Below, piece by piece: positions 16,611 to 25,191 of a DNA stretch of 64,000 nt. Positions within the stretch are counted from its first letter, which is position 1; each line of letters begins with the position of its first letter. Below the pieces are notes generated by a model that saw only the letters and a list, made by a program, of their open reading frames with translations, had not been told where the DNA came from and searched no databases. Source of the DNA: JASJBU01 sp963790775 (GTDB lineage: Bacteria; Pseudomonadota; Gammaproteobacteria; Chromatiales; Chromatiaceae); NCBI GenBank assembly GCA_963790775.1, contig CAWBPR010000017.1, forward strand, positions 10,460 through 74,459, read 5' to 3'. The position numbers and the translations under genes were made by a program.

Positions 16611-17293
16611 CGTGCTTTTTTAGTGGCCACGTTGTCACGCAGATAGACCGGCAATGCCATCTCAGGGGCCACAGCCTGCCCCTGTCTAAAACCCTCCGCT
16701 CCGAGCAAGGCAATATCATGCGCACTGCAGAGCATTGCAGGCTCACTGCCCTTTACCCGATCCCCGCCGATGCGCTTCAGCAACTGCGGGCCATAGACGC
16801 CCCAGCCTGAGCCAACGCCGTACCATCCCGTTTCAGCAGGCATTGGAATCTCCGCTACGGAAATCACCTGTTCCCTGCCGACCAGTTCTACCAAACCCCT
16901 GTCATTCACCTTGTAGCCCGCCCAATAGAGTTCCTGCATCCTCGCATCATAGGCAGGTAACAGCATCTGCTCACCGAGTTCACGATAGGCGCGTTGCGCC
17001 AGCGCCGCCAGCGTCGAGACAGGGACGACCGGGATGTCAGCGCCGAATGCCACACCCTGCACCACCCCGGTAGCAATACGCACTCCAGTAAAAGACCCCG
17101 GACCGCGTCCGAATGCCATGGCATCCAACTGACTGGGGCGCAATCCCGACTCGGCGACCAGAGATTCCAGCATACCGAGGATCAGTTCACTATGGCCGCG
17201 GGGTTTTACCTGATAACGGAGATGAATGTCTCCATCTATGTAAAGTGCTGCTGAGCAGGCCTCTGTAGCAGTTTCGATAGCCAGTAACTTCAT
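16607..17293 (-). CDS. tsaB: tRNA threonylcarbamoyladenosine biosynthesis protein TsaB
   Basis: The 228-residue product begins M-K-L-L-A-I-E-T-A-T-E-A-C-S, the start of the ASKHA-fold TsaB/YeaZ family, and contains the signature G-R-G-P-G-S-F-T-G-V-R-I. TsaB partners TsaD and TsaE to install the t6A modification at position 37 of ANN-decoding tRNAs, an essential step in most bacteria. The start at 17293 matches the family N-terminus; an in-frame start at 17383 would add 30 unrelated residues. The small cupin gene is coupled to it downstream. Confidence 0.93.
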   Translation of the reverse strand: MKLLAIETATEACSAALYIDGDIHLRYQVKPRGHSELILGMLESLVAESGLRPSQLDAMAFGRGPGSFTGVRIATGVVQGVAFGADIPVVPVSTLAALAQRAYRELGEQMLLPAYDARMQELYWAGYKVNDRGLVELVGREQVISVAEIPMPAETGWYGVGSGWGVYGPQLLKRIGGDRVKGSEPAMLCSAHDIALLGAEGFRQGQAVAPEMALPVYLRDNVATKKAR

Positions 17294-17671
17294 GCTCGGA
17301 AATGATTGAAAACGACAGTCTTCAGTATACCGCACTTGATCCTGTTCCCCCCGCTTAAGGTTAGGTCTGATGATCGCCTGCAAGCTCTAAATACTCAGTA
17401 ACTGAAGGTCTTTCTTTCCTTTCGCTCGGCAACGACCCAATCCGGAAAGAATTACGATCTCAGTCATTCTTAAAAAGTTTAACTCATTGTTTTTTATTGA
17501 TTAATAATTAAAGTAACTTGTCGAACATCTTTACACTTGAAAAATAAAAAAATTGTCTTCGTATGTAACATATTGTTTTTAAATGTAATATTATTCTGGC
17601 CTGAAGTTTGCTTTAGTATGAGGCGTGCCATTAATAAATAACGGACCAACCCGGTCAGATGGAGAAAATAA
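17294..17671. other. AT-rich intergenic region
   Basis: The 378 bases between divergent tsaB and the PEP-CTERM gene contain no supported gene. The right half is strongly AT-rich with several T and A runs, consistent with promoter DNA for the PEP-CTERM gene. I found no operator or hairpin that I could defend. Confidence 0.4.
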
Positions 17672-18403
17672 ATGAGCTTTAAATACAATCTACTTTGCTT
17701 CAGCGCACTTGTGCTGGGATCAATGGGAATGCCTGCCCAGGCCCTGATCATGACTGATACCTTGACGACGGGATTCACTTTTGCCTCCTATGACACACTT
17801 TATGATCAGAATGATGGCAAGGATGCAAATGGGGTGAATTATTTCGCGGAACTAAAAAACACCGATTATAAATCGCTTTCCCGATTTGACAGTTCATTGG
17901 GAACCCTCCTGGATGTGGATATCTGGTTCGAAACAGACTGGTCGCTTACTTCCACTGTCAATTCATACGATCCTAGGGATGACAAGACCGCTAAAGCAAA
18001 AGGTAAGGCCGTGAGCAATCAAGTGATGCGTTTGATTGACCCGAATAAAGACGTGCAGCGGAATAATGAGGTCGTCAGATCCTCCTGTAATGACCTCGAA
18101 ACCTGCAGGGATACCGATACCGCCAGCGGCGCTTTCGATGGGATGTTTGATCTAAGTCTCTTCAGCCTGACTGATTTCATCGGCACAGACATGCTGGATT
18201 TTTCGATGACACGCACCCTGAGAGCCGATCTCCTGACCTGTGGTTTTAAGGATAAATGCTGGGAGAGAAACTCAAATAACGCCTGGGGCGGTGATATTTT
18301 TGTCAAGTACACCTATGCCGTGCCGGAACCATCAGCACTGTTACTTTTTGGAGTAGGACTTCTTGGCCTGGGAGCCACAAGATTGCGCATACGATTCCTC
18401 TAG
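17672..18403 (+). CDS. PEP-CTERM sorting-signal protein
   Basis: The 243-residue product has an N-terminal signal peptide (core L-L-C-F-S-A-L-V-L-G) and ends with the PEP-CTERM signal: V-P-E-P-S, then a hydrophobic helix L-L-L-F-G-V-G-L-L-G-L-G, then arginines (R-L-R-I-R). Such proteins are recognised by exosortase (EpsH/XrtA type) and exported to the surface or an extracellular matrix. Four cysteines in the middle (S-S-C-N-D-L-E-T-C and T-C-G-F-K-D-K-C) may form disulfides. No exosortase is in the window. The function of the mature domain is unknown. Confidence 0.88.
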   Translation: MSFKYNLLCFSALVLGSMGMPAQALIMTDTLTTGFTFASYDTLYDQNDGKDANGVNYFAELKNTDYKSLSRFDSSLGTLLDVDIWFETDWSLTSTVNSYDPRDDKTAKAKGKAVSNQVMRLIDPNKDVQRNNEVVRSSCNDLETCRDTDTASGAFDGMFDLSLFSLTDFIGTDMLDFSMTRTLRADLLTCGFKDKCWERNSNNAWGGDIFVKYTYAVPEPSALLLFGVGLLGLGATRLRIRFL

Positions 18404-18426
18404 AGCATTTGCGCATAGCAGCCTTT

Positions 18427-18452
18427 CACCCGCCTTGTGCGGGTGTTTTTTT
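18427..18452 (+). terminator. Intrinsic terminator of the PEP-CTERM gene
   Basis: CACCCGC at 18427-18433 pairs with GCGGGTG at 18439-18445 around a 5-base loop and is followed by seven T. It starts 23 bp after the stop codon of the PEP-CTERM gene. Confidence 0.92.
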
Positions 18453-18607
18453 GTTAAAAAAACAGCAATGTTCTCGCTAGATTCAATCCCATGGCCCACA
18501 GGTCAAAGAAACCGCAAATTACTCATAACTGGGAGAAATTCAATCCCACCTGGAAGGTCAGGCGGGGCGGACTTAACTCAAACAGGCCTCTGAGCAGAGG
18601 TGGAAAT

Positions 18608-18841
18608 TTAAAACCCAATTAATTCCGCATGTAGACCGTGATTTTGGACGTTTTGTAACAAGGCAAGTGATTGGGTTTCCATGGGGTCATAATCCACCAC
18701 CATCAAGTGCGGCGTGCGTTCGTGAACGCATGCACAGTAAACCCCCCCTTCCATGGATATCTCTTTTTCCATCGCATGAATCTCTTCTGACGAAAGATTT
18801 TCGTCAATATGCACTACAACATTGGCTATATATTCGCTCAT
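18608..18841 (-). CDS. Small ferredoxin-fold (HMA/NapD-like) protein
   Basis: The 77-residue product (M-S-E-Y-I-A-N-V-V-V-H-I-D) has the strand-helix-strand-strand-helix-strand pattern of small HMA- or NapD-type alpha/beta plaits: a first strand, a helix with E-E-I-H-A-M-E-K-E-I, then H-L-M-V-V-D-Y-D. The CxxC metal motif of copper chaperones is absent; only one C-x-C pair occurs (Y-C-A-C). The start at ATG 18841 gives the plausible fold, and an in-frame start at 18910 would add 23 unrelated residues. It could be a redox-enzyme chaperone of NapD type, but this is inference. Confidence 0.55.
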   Translation of the reverse strand: MSEYIANVVVHIDENLSSEEIHAMEKEISMEGGVYCACVHERTPHLMVVDYDPMETQSLALLQNVQNHGLHAELIGF

Positions 18842-19067
18842 ATCCGGCTCCGTAGACGCGAGTTGTGAAATAAAACGACGTTCTTTGCAGCAGAAAACCC
18901 CAATCAGCAATCCATCCTGCCCTTGATAAGGCCTGGATAAATTACTGCTGGGTAAGTTAAAGATATAGACTCAACTGAGGAAATAACAAGTGAAAGAAAA
19001 ACTTGAATATTTGTGGGATAACAGGCTTTACAGCAAATCAGCCCATGGTTATATACCAAAGTCAAAA

Positions 19068-19090
19068 GGGGCCTGATCTGCACAGGCCCC
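19068..19090 (-). terminator. Terminator of the fbaA gene
   Basis: GGGGCCT at 19068-19074 and AGGCCCC at 19084-19090 form a 7-bp stem. Read on the minus strand, it is followed by TTTT (AAAA at 19064-19067 on the plus strand). It lies 11 bp after the end of the aldolase gene. Confidence 0.85.
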
Positions 19091-19100
19091 TTATTTGCGA

Positions 19101-20159
19101 TCAGTTTCTATTCATGCAGTTAAGATCTTCATATGCGGCTTTGAGGCGTTCAGCAACAGCCTGCTCGGAAGCCCGCAGCCATCTTCGAGGATCATAATAT
19201 TTCTTGTTGGGCTTATCATCACCTTCCGGATTTCCAATCTGGCTCTGCAGGTAGTCATGATTTTTAACCACATAATGCCTGACGCCATCCCAAGCCGCCC
19301 ATTGCGTGTCGGTATCAATATTCATCTTGATCACACCATAGGAGATGGCCTCACGAATATCCTCACGGGCAGATCCAGAGCCGCCATGGAAGACGAAATT
19401 CACCGGACGCTCTGCCGTATTAAATTTCTCTTGAATGTATTTCTGGGAATTTTCGAGAATCTTGGGTGTCAGGTGCACATTTCCAGGCTTATAGACTCCA
19501 TGCACATTACCGAAAGATGCGGCAATGGTGAATTTGTCGCTGATCTTCATCAACCGCTCGTAAGCCTCCGCCACATCTTCAGGCTGGGTATAGAGTGAAG
19601 CGTTATCAATGCCGGTATGATCCACGCCATCTTCCTCGCCCCCGGTCACACCCAATTCCAACTCCAGGGTCATGCCAATCTTACTCATCCGTTCAAGATA
19701 TTTTTCGCAGGTGGAAATATTGTCTTCCAGGGATTCGGATGAGAGGTCAAGCATGTGGGAACTGAACAGCGGTTTTCCCGTTTGCGCATAATGTTTCTCG
19801 CCGGCATCCAGCATGCCATCCACCCAGGGCAGCAATTTACGGGCCGCGTGATCAGTATGCAGAATGACCGGTACGCCATAGGCCTCCGCCATCAGATGTA
19901 CATGCTGTGCACCGGACACGGCTCCCAGCACCATTGCATCAGCAGAGGGACAGCCCTGTCCTGCATAAAATCCCGCGCCACCGCTCGAGAATTGAATCAT
20001 TACCGGCGAATTCGCATTTGCAGCGGCCTCAAGCACAGCATTGACCGAATTGGTACCCACTACATTGACTGCAGGGAGCGCAAAACCCTGGTCTTTCGCA
20101 ATTTGCAGGATTGTTTGTACATCGTCTCCGGTCACGACACCGGGTTTTACTGCGTCCAA
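19101..20159 (-). CDS. fbaA: Class II fructose-bisphosphate aldolase (possible 5' frameshift)
   Basis: The 352-residue product aligns along its length with FbaA of the E. coli type (class IIA): V-K-P-G-V-V-T-G-D-D-V, the zinc-binding H-T-D-H-A (a first His ligand region), E-L-E-L-G-V-T-G-G-E-E-D-G and F-H-G-G-S-G-S. It cleaves or forms fructose-1,6-bisphosphate using zinc, in glycolysis and in the Calvin cycle of autotrophs. The open frame begins at TTG 20159. However, ATG 20172, seven bases after an AGGA ribosome site, reads M-G-Q-V-L and then enters the aldolase frame if one T at about 20158-20161 is removed. The true start is therefore probably ATG 20172, with a one-base indel or sequencing error. 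Confidence 0.93.
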   Translation of the reverse strand: MDAVKPGVVTGDDVQTILQIAKDQGFALPAVNVVGTNSVNAVLEAAANANSPVMIQFSSGGAGFYAGQGCPSADAMVLGAVSGAQHVHLMAEAYGVPVILHTDHAARKLLPWVDGMLDAGEKHYAQTGKPLFSSHMLDLSSESLEDNISTCEKYLERMSKIGMTLELELGVTGGEEDGVDHTGIDNASLYTQPEDVAEAYERLMKISDKFTIAASFGNVHGVYKPGNVHLTPKILENSQKYIQEKFNTAERPVNFVFHGGSGSAREDIREAISYGVIKMNIDTDTQWAAWDGVRHYVVKNHDYLQSQIGNPEGDDKPNKKYYDPRRWLRASEQAVAERLKAAYEDLNCMNRN

Positions 20160-20305
20160 GTACTTGTCCCATCAATAATTTCCTGTATTTTAATATTGAT
20201 AAAAATTTAAATGCGTGACTTATACGCTCATGACATTTAAAGTCAATTAGGTATGTCCCTTTGACCTAATAATGCCCATGATTGAATTGTGATCAGAAAC
20301 TCGTT

Positions 20306-20395
20306 TGGCGGAGAGAGAGGGATTTGAACCCTCGGACCCCCTGAGGGATCACCTGATTTCGAGTCAGGCCCATTCGGCCGCTCTGGCATCTCTCC
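20306..20395 (-). tRNA. tRNA-Ser (anticodon CGA)
   Basis: The minus strand from 20395 to 20306 folds into a 90-base class II tRNA. The acceptor stem starts GGAGAGA and ends TCTCTCC-G-CCA, with the CCA end encoded. The anticodon stem CCTGA/TCAGG encloses the loop CTCGAAA, giving anticodon CGA. A long variable arm (GTGATCCCTCAGGGGGTCC) and a standard T arm with GGTTCAAATC identify a serine tRNA. It decodes UCG. It is intact, and no integration remnant abuts it. Confidence 0.96.
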
Positions 20396-20601
20396 TGTTC
20401 ACCACCCACCATCGGGTAGAGCGGTACATGATAAACAGTTTTGGCTCACCTGGCATCACCTGCAGGCAAAGGCAATAACTTGATAAATGACGGTTTGTCG
20501 TGTATCTCTCTATTTCCTATATAAAAATAAGCCGCACCATAAAAATAATGGCCCGAGGAGCACTCCAACACTCCAACAGATTCACCTGCACTCCATCTGT
20601 A

Positions 20602-22005
20602 ATGCGTAGCGTATTCTATCTCACACTATTTCTGGTATTAACCGGCTGCAGCATTCCTGATCCGTTGATCAATCGCATCAAGGCGGCAGGAGAGTTAAAG
20701 GTCGTCACACGCAACAGTGGCACCACGCTGTATGAAGGTACGCATGGATTGACAGGGTTAGAGTACCATTTGATTCAGTTATTCGCCGCAGAGATAGGCG
20801 TAAAACCCCATTTCATCTTACCCAATCGATTTGAAAAGATTCTTCCCACCGTGATCGAGGGAGATGCTCATCTGGCTGCGGCAGGACTCACCATTACGCC
20901 AGGGCGTGAGACTAAAATCCGTTTCGGTCCTTCCTATCAGGAGATCACCCAGCAGGTAGTCTATTTAGGCGGCACAAAACGACCTCGAAAAATAGAAGAT
21001 CTGATCGGAAAATCCATTGAAGTCCTGGCGGGAAGCAGCCATGAAGAGGAGTTGAAGAACCTCTCGAAATCTCACCCCGACCTAAAATGGACAGCCAGAT
21101 CAGGCCTGGAAATTGGCGAACTTCTGCAACGTGTCCAGGACGGGATCATCGATTTCACGATTGCTGATTCCAATGAAGTCGCAGTTAATCGTCGTTTCAT
21201 GCACAACATCCGCGTGGGTTTTGACCTGACCAAGCCACAAAAACTTGCCTGGGCCATGGCGCATGCTGAAGACACCAGTCTGTACGATGCAATGCAGCGA
21301 TTCTTTAACCGCATACGCAAGGATGGCACGCTGGCCCAGTTAATCGAACGCCAATACGGTCATGTTGGAAGGCTCGATTTCGTTGAGTCAAGGACTTTCC
21401 TAAAGCACATGAAAAATCGCCTGCCGAAGTATATTGAGTGGTATAAACAGGCAGCCAAGGAGACCGGCATCGAGTGGCAGATGCTGGCTGCAATCGGATA
21501 TCAGGAATCCCACTGGAATCCGAAGGCGAAATCACCCACAGGGGTGAAAGGGATCATGATGTTGACCCTGGCGGCCGCCAAACAAGTGAAAGTCAAAAGC
21601 CGCCTCGATCCTGAGCAAAGCATTTTAGGCGGCGCCCGTTACCTGAGATATATAGAACAAAAACTACCGGAAAGGATCAAACAACCCGATCGGCTATGGC
21701 TGACACTGGCGGGTTATAACGTGGGTTTTGGCCACCTGGAAGATGCCCGCATACTGACGGAGAGGCTGGGAGGCAATCCTGATAAATGGTTGGACCTCAA
21801 ACAGCATCTGCCCAAGCTCAGCCTGGAGAAATGGTATAAAACACTCAAACGCGGTTATGCCCGCGGCCAGGAACCCGTCAACTACGTTGACAATATCCGG
21901 GCTTACTATGAACTGCTCAACTGGCGGCTAAGGAAGAACAAGCCAGCAAAGCAGAAACCCCCAAAACTCCCTTACGGCCTGTCCATATCCCCACAGCCTC
22001 TGTAA
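20602..22005 (+). CDS. mltF: Membrane-bound lytic murein transglycosylase F
   Basis: The product of about 467 residues has a lipobox L-T-G-C after a short hydrophobic stretch and an N-terminal periplasmic-binding-protein-like domain (G-E-L-K-V-V-T-R-N-S, T-I-T-P-G-R-E). The C-terminal SLT domain carries the catalytic glutamate in G-Y-Q-E-S-H-W-N-P, followed by S-P-T-G-V-K-G-I-M-M-L-T. This two-domain order is that of MltF. The enzyme cleaves peptidoglycan with formation of 1,6-anhydro ends, and the N-terminal domain regulates it in response to peptides. ATG 20602 gives a normal lipoprotein signal; starts at 20500 or 20548 would add a long unrelated leader. None has a strong ribosome site. Confidence 0.92.
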   Translation: MRSVFYLTLFLVLTGCSIPDPLINRIKAAGELKVVTRNSGTTLYEGTHGLTGLEYHLIQLFAAEIGVKPHFILPNRFEKILPTVIEGDAHLAAAGLTITPGRETKIRFGPSYQEITQQVVYLGGTKRPRKIEDLIGKSIEVLAGSSHEEELKNLSKSHPDLKWTARSGLEIGELLQRVQDGIIDFTIADSNEVAVNRRFMHNIRVGFDLTKPQKLAWAMAHAEDTSLYDAMQRFFNRIRKDGTLAQLIERQYGHVGRLDFVESRTFLKHMKNRLPKYIEWYKQAAKETGIEWQMLAAIGYQESHWNPKAKSPTGVKGIMMLTLAAAKQVKVKSRLDPEQSILGGARYLRYIEQKLPERIKQPDRLWLTLAGYNVGFGHLEDARILTERLGGNPDKWLDLKQHLPKLSLEKWYKTLKRGYARGQEPVNYVDNIRAYYELLNWRLRKNKPAKQKPPKLPYGLSISPQPL

Positions 22006-22030
22006 GAACAGCGGTTGCGGTATCAATAGC

Positions 22031-23059
22031 TCACAGCATTTCAGTGAATTCGAGCCCAATTCCCAGGCGATGAGTCTCTGCATCGTAATCGATCAAGCTT
22101 TCACCATAGCCATTGAAATATTGCAGATAACCGCGAAAGCGCCCAGAGAGTGGAAAACTCCAATCCAGCTGAATTGCATTCTTTCCACCCGTCAACAGTT
22201 TGTTGCGCAGCATCATACTGTAGATGTTGGGGCCACCCTTATACCCCAACCAGATCTCACCATTACCAAGGTAGTCGTCAATGTCCGGGTTATCATCATT
22301 CTCCGCATCCTCAGGCAGCCGATACCAGGGCTTCAATCCAAGAAAAAGCTTGTCCCTTTCAAACACAAGCTGTGCATAGAGCCTATTCCAACTGCGTGAC
22401 AGAGGCCCACCTCTACCGTTCGATTGATGAGTCAGGCCCATCTGAACGAGTGAATTTCTCCAGCCAAACAACTCCCAATCGTTTTCGAATATGAGAAACG
22501 CCTCCGGTTCGTGATTGGTTTCCCTGAAGGGCGCTGATATATCACTGTTATAGGCCTGCCAAAAGGACAGATTGGTATACGCGAAATAGAGATCCATATT
22601 GCTGTTAAACAGATTCTCGACCACCGGAAATTTGAAGCTCAGCTGAAACTTCATTTCGATATTGTCGAAAATGGGATCATCAATTTCAGCGTAAGGTTCG
22701 CTGTTAGGCACATCGTTGTAGGAGGCCAGCAACACATAATTCGCTTTATGCGGAGTCAATACAAACGGGTTATTTCTGATTGCCAGTTCCGCCTCTTTCC
22801 GTCGGCTGATCAGAGAACCGCCCGTTGTCTCTGCATTATCCACCAAACCGGAACCCGGCAGGGTTCCCTCCAAGGCAACGGGTTGTTCCGCGCACTGCGC
22901 TCTTAACTCCCCCATTGTTGTGCTCTCACTGGCCTTTTGCATGGCATCCAAAAGACAGCGCTCACGATCTGATAGACGGCTCTCTGCATTCACATCGCCT
23001 GCCAGCAGGCAAAATAAGATTAAGAGGGCTAACAGGATGTTTTCATGCTGGTTGTTCAA
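22031..23059 (-). CDS. pldA: Outer-membrane phospholipase A
   Basis: From the TTG at 23059 the product is 342 residues. It starts with a signal peptide (N-I-L-L-A-L-L-I-L-F-C-L-L-A, ending V-N-A), then an exposed N-terminal segment, then an alternating beta-barrel. The active-site motif H-Q-S-N-G-R-G-G-P-L-S-R-S-W-N-R holds the catalytic His and Ser of OMPLA together with the S-R-S-W-N stretch of its calcium site. The enzyme hydrolyses phospholipids that reach the outer leaflet. The open frame extends to 23287, but that part is unrelated and lies in tadA. The start therefore overlaps the tadA end by 17 bp, suggesting coupling. Confidence 0.87.
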   Translation of the reverse strand: MNNQHENILLALLILFCLLAGDVNAESRLSDRERCLLDAMQKASESTTMGELRAQCAEQPVALEGTLPGSGLVDNAETTGGSLISRRKEAELAIRNNPFVLTPHKANYVLLASYNDVPNSEPYAEIDDPIFDNIEMKFQLSFKFPVVENLFNSNMDLYFAYTNLSFWQAYNSDISAPFRETNHEPEAFLIFENDWELFGWRNSLVQMGLTHQSNGRGGPLSRSWNRLYAQLVFERDKLFLGLKPWYRLPEDAENDDNPDIDDYLGNGEIWLGYKGGPNIYSMMLRNKLLTGGKNAIQLDWSFPLSGRFRGYLQYFNGYGESLIDYDAETHRLGIGLEFTEML

Positions 23060-23534
23060 GGGTTTTCTTAACCTGTCTCTTTGACTGGAAGAAAGAACGC
23101 AATAGTCTGGCGCACTCATTTTCCATACAGCCACTGTCCACTTCCACCAGATGGTTGAAGCGTTCATCGGAAGGCAGCAGATCAAAAGCGCTGCCCGCTG
23201 CTCCGGAACGTGGATCAAAAGCGCCAAACACCACCCGCTTGACCCGTGCATGCACAATCGCCCCGGCACACATCGGACAGGGTTCAAGAGTCACATACAA
23301 GGTCGACTCAGGGAGGCGGTAGTTGCGCTGCTTGATGCCCGCATCACGCAGCGCAGTGATTTCGGCATGCGCGGTAGGATCATGCTGACTGATAGGACGA
23401 TTCCAACCCTCCCCAATGATCTCTGCATCCCTCACCAATACCGCGCCGACAGGCACCTCGCCTGCGGCCTCAGCTTGCGCCGCCAGCGCCAGAGCAATTT
23501 TCATATAGTGGATATCTTGAGCGTCAATTGCCAT
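23043..23534 (-). CDS. tadA: tRNA-specific adenosine deaminase TadA
   Basis: The 163-residue product has the zinc-dependent deaminase motifs H-A-E-I (catalytic glutamate and zinc-binding histidine) and P-C-P-M-C (two zinc-binding cysteines), with the TadA sequence G-E-V-P-V-G-A-V-L-V and N-R-P-I-S-Q-H-D-P-T-A-H. It converts A34 to inosine in tRNA-Arg(ACG). In many gammaproteobacteria tadA lies next to guaA on the same strand. Here about 24 kb of island DNA separates it from a guaA fragment, and the first guaA-end att site starts 170 bp to its right. Confidence 0.95.
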   Translation of the reverse strand: MAIDAQDIHYMKIALALAAQAEAAGEVPVGAVLVRDAEIIGEGWNRPISQHDPTAHAEITALRDAGIKQRNYRLPESTLYVTLEPCPMCAGAIVHARVKRVVFGAFDPRSGAAGSAFDLLPSDERFNHLVEVDSGCMENECARLLRSFFQSKRQVKKTLEQPA

Positions 23535-23703
23535 ACCTCACAGTTGTCCCGCCTAATTATTTTCACATGCAGCCCGTTGCTTTGTGCGCCGACTTCCATC
23601 CCCTCAGAGCAAAACGCTGGCGTTTATTCAGTAAGAAACATTGATTGTCCCGCAAGTTACTATTTAATAGTACCGACGGCATCACGACACGCGCTGTCAC
23701 AAA

Positions 23704-23796
23704 CTACTCCCACTCGATTGTAAATAAGCCATTATTATTTTGCATTATCAATGGCTTATTTTCCTGCTAAGTGGTAATACCATTAAAAATACCATG
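23704..23796. repeat. att site 1: guaA 3'-end core with right-hand arm repeats
   Basis: The core at 23704-23721 read on the minus strand encodes T-I-E-W-E-stop, the conserved end of GuaA. To its right, two direct copies of ATACCAT start at 23777 and 23789, 73 and 85 bp from the core start and 12 bp apart. The same arrangement recurs at att 2 and att 4. About 100 bp from the core onward is similar (roughly 80 percent by eye) to 27732-27838. To the left is ordinary chromosomal DNA with tadA, so this is the outer left junction of the island array. The stretch from the arms to the next gene at 24016 shows nothing else. Confidence 0.8.
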
Positions 23797-24015
23797 CTCA
23801 GAAAATCCTTCAAAATGCTCGAAAAAATTGCCGATTGAACGCCGCCATACGGCACCCCAGGCTACCTTCCGGGCTTTGATTTCCAGGTGTACTCCCCTTG
23901 CTCCTGCAGGTAATGGATCACCGTAAACAGGCGGCTTCCTGGCTAATTGGCAATAGAATTGACAATTAGCCATTATTCCACATAATGTAGGCATGTAAAG
24001 CAACCAGAAACCACC

Positions 24016-25191
24016 GTGACCTACATCCCCCGAAACGCGGAACCCAGACTTAAACACTTCGCCAACGGCTATCCAGTGCTTGTCGTCACGGGTCCACGCC
24101 AATCCGGCAAGTCCACCTTGGTGCAACATGCCTTTCCCGAATACCACTATGTTTCGCTTGAGGATCTCGACCAGAGGGAATTTGCCGAAACAGACCCTCG
24201 GGGTTTTTTAAACCAGTTTACCGAGGGAGCCATCCTGGATGAGGCGCAACGCTGCCCTGCCCTGTTTTCCTATCTTCAGACACGCGTCGATGAAAGGCAA
24301 CAACCTGGCGAATTTATCCTAACGGGTTCCCAGCAATTTGGCCTGTTGTCAGGCATTACACAAAGTCTTGCAGGCAGAGCCGCATTGCTGACGCTGTTAC
24401 CCATGACCTATGACGAGTTACAGCGCGCAGAAAAAGTTGGCCGGAATCTCGATAAGATACTCTTTGATGGTGCTTTCCCCCCCATCTTCGACCGCGGACT
24501 TGAACCACATCCCTGGCATGGAAACTATGTGCGCACCTACCTGGAACGAGACGTCCGGCAATTGATCAAAGTACAGGATTTGGGGACCTTTCAACGCTTC
24601 CTAAAATTATGCGCAGGCCGGACCGGGCAACTCCTCAATCTTTCCTCGCTAGCTAACGACTGTGGTATTACCCATAACACAGCTAAAGCCTGGATATCCG
24701 TATTGGAAGCCAGTTATATCGTGCATCTGTTGCCACCGCATCACCAGAATTTCAACAAGCGCCTGGTCAAAACGCCCAAACTCTATTTCCTGGATACTGG
24801 TCTTGCCAGCTGGCTGCTTGGCATCCAAAACAGCGAGCAACTGACCACCCACGCTCAACGAGGCGCCCTATTCGAAACCTGGGTCATCAGTGAATTGCTC
24901 AAGGCCCGTTATAACGCGGGTGAATACACGAATCTTTACTTCTGGCGTGATCGTTCGGGACACGAAGTTGATCTGCTGATTGACCATGGGACTCACCTGT
25001 CAGCGCTGGAAATCAAATCCGGACAAACCATCAACAAGGATTACTTCAAAGGACTTGAGTTCTGGCAAAAGCTTGCCGGTGATGCCGCTGGAAAAGCATG
25101 GCTGGTTTATGGCGGTGACACCCGGCAGATACGTTCCGATGTCACTATTCTGCCGTGGCATGAAATCAATTCCGAGCAGATTGTGAAATGA
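24016..25191 (+). CDS. ATPase with DUF4143 domain (AAA_14 family)
   Basis: The 391-residue product has a Walker A motif G-P-R-Q-S-G-K-S-T about residues 26-34, a Walker B region (G-A-I-L-D-E-A-Q-R) and a sensor strand (E-F-I-L-T-G-S-Q-Q). The C-terminal DUF4143 domain has the nuclease-like pattern F-E-T-W-V-I-S-E-L, R-D-R-S-G-H-E-V-D-L-L and A-L-E-I-K-S-G; the D-x(n)-E-x-K residues of a PD-(D/E)xK fold are present. Members are common in accessory DNA, and their role is not established. The start is GTG 24016. It overlaps the SEC-C gene as ATGA. It is cytoplasmic. Confidence 0.85.
   Translation: MTYIPRNAEPRLKHFANGYPVLVVTGPRQSGKSTLVQHAFPEYHYVSLEDLDQREFAETDPRGFLNQFTEGAILDEAQRCPALFSYLQTRVDERQQPGEFILTGSQQFGLLSGITQSLAGRAALLTLLPMTYDELQRAEKVGRNLDKILFDGAFPPIFDRGLEPHPWHGNYVRTYLERDVRQLIKVQDLGTFQRFLKLCAGRTGQLLNLSSLANDCGITHNTAKAWISVLEASYIVHLLPPHHQNFNKRLVKTPKLYFLDTGLASWLLGIQNSEQLTTHAQRGALFETWVISELLKARYNAGEYTNLYFWRDRSGHEVDLLIDHGTHLSALEIKSGQTINKDYFKGLEFWQKLAGDAAGKAWLVYGGDTRQIRSDVTILPWHEINSEQIVK

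Noticed and set aside
20306..20395. tRNA-Ser as an island attachment site
   Set aside because: No partial tRNA copy occurs elsewhere in the window; the repeated cores match the guaA end instead.
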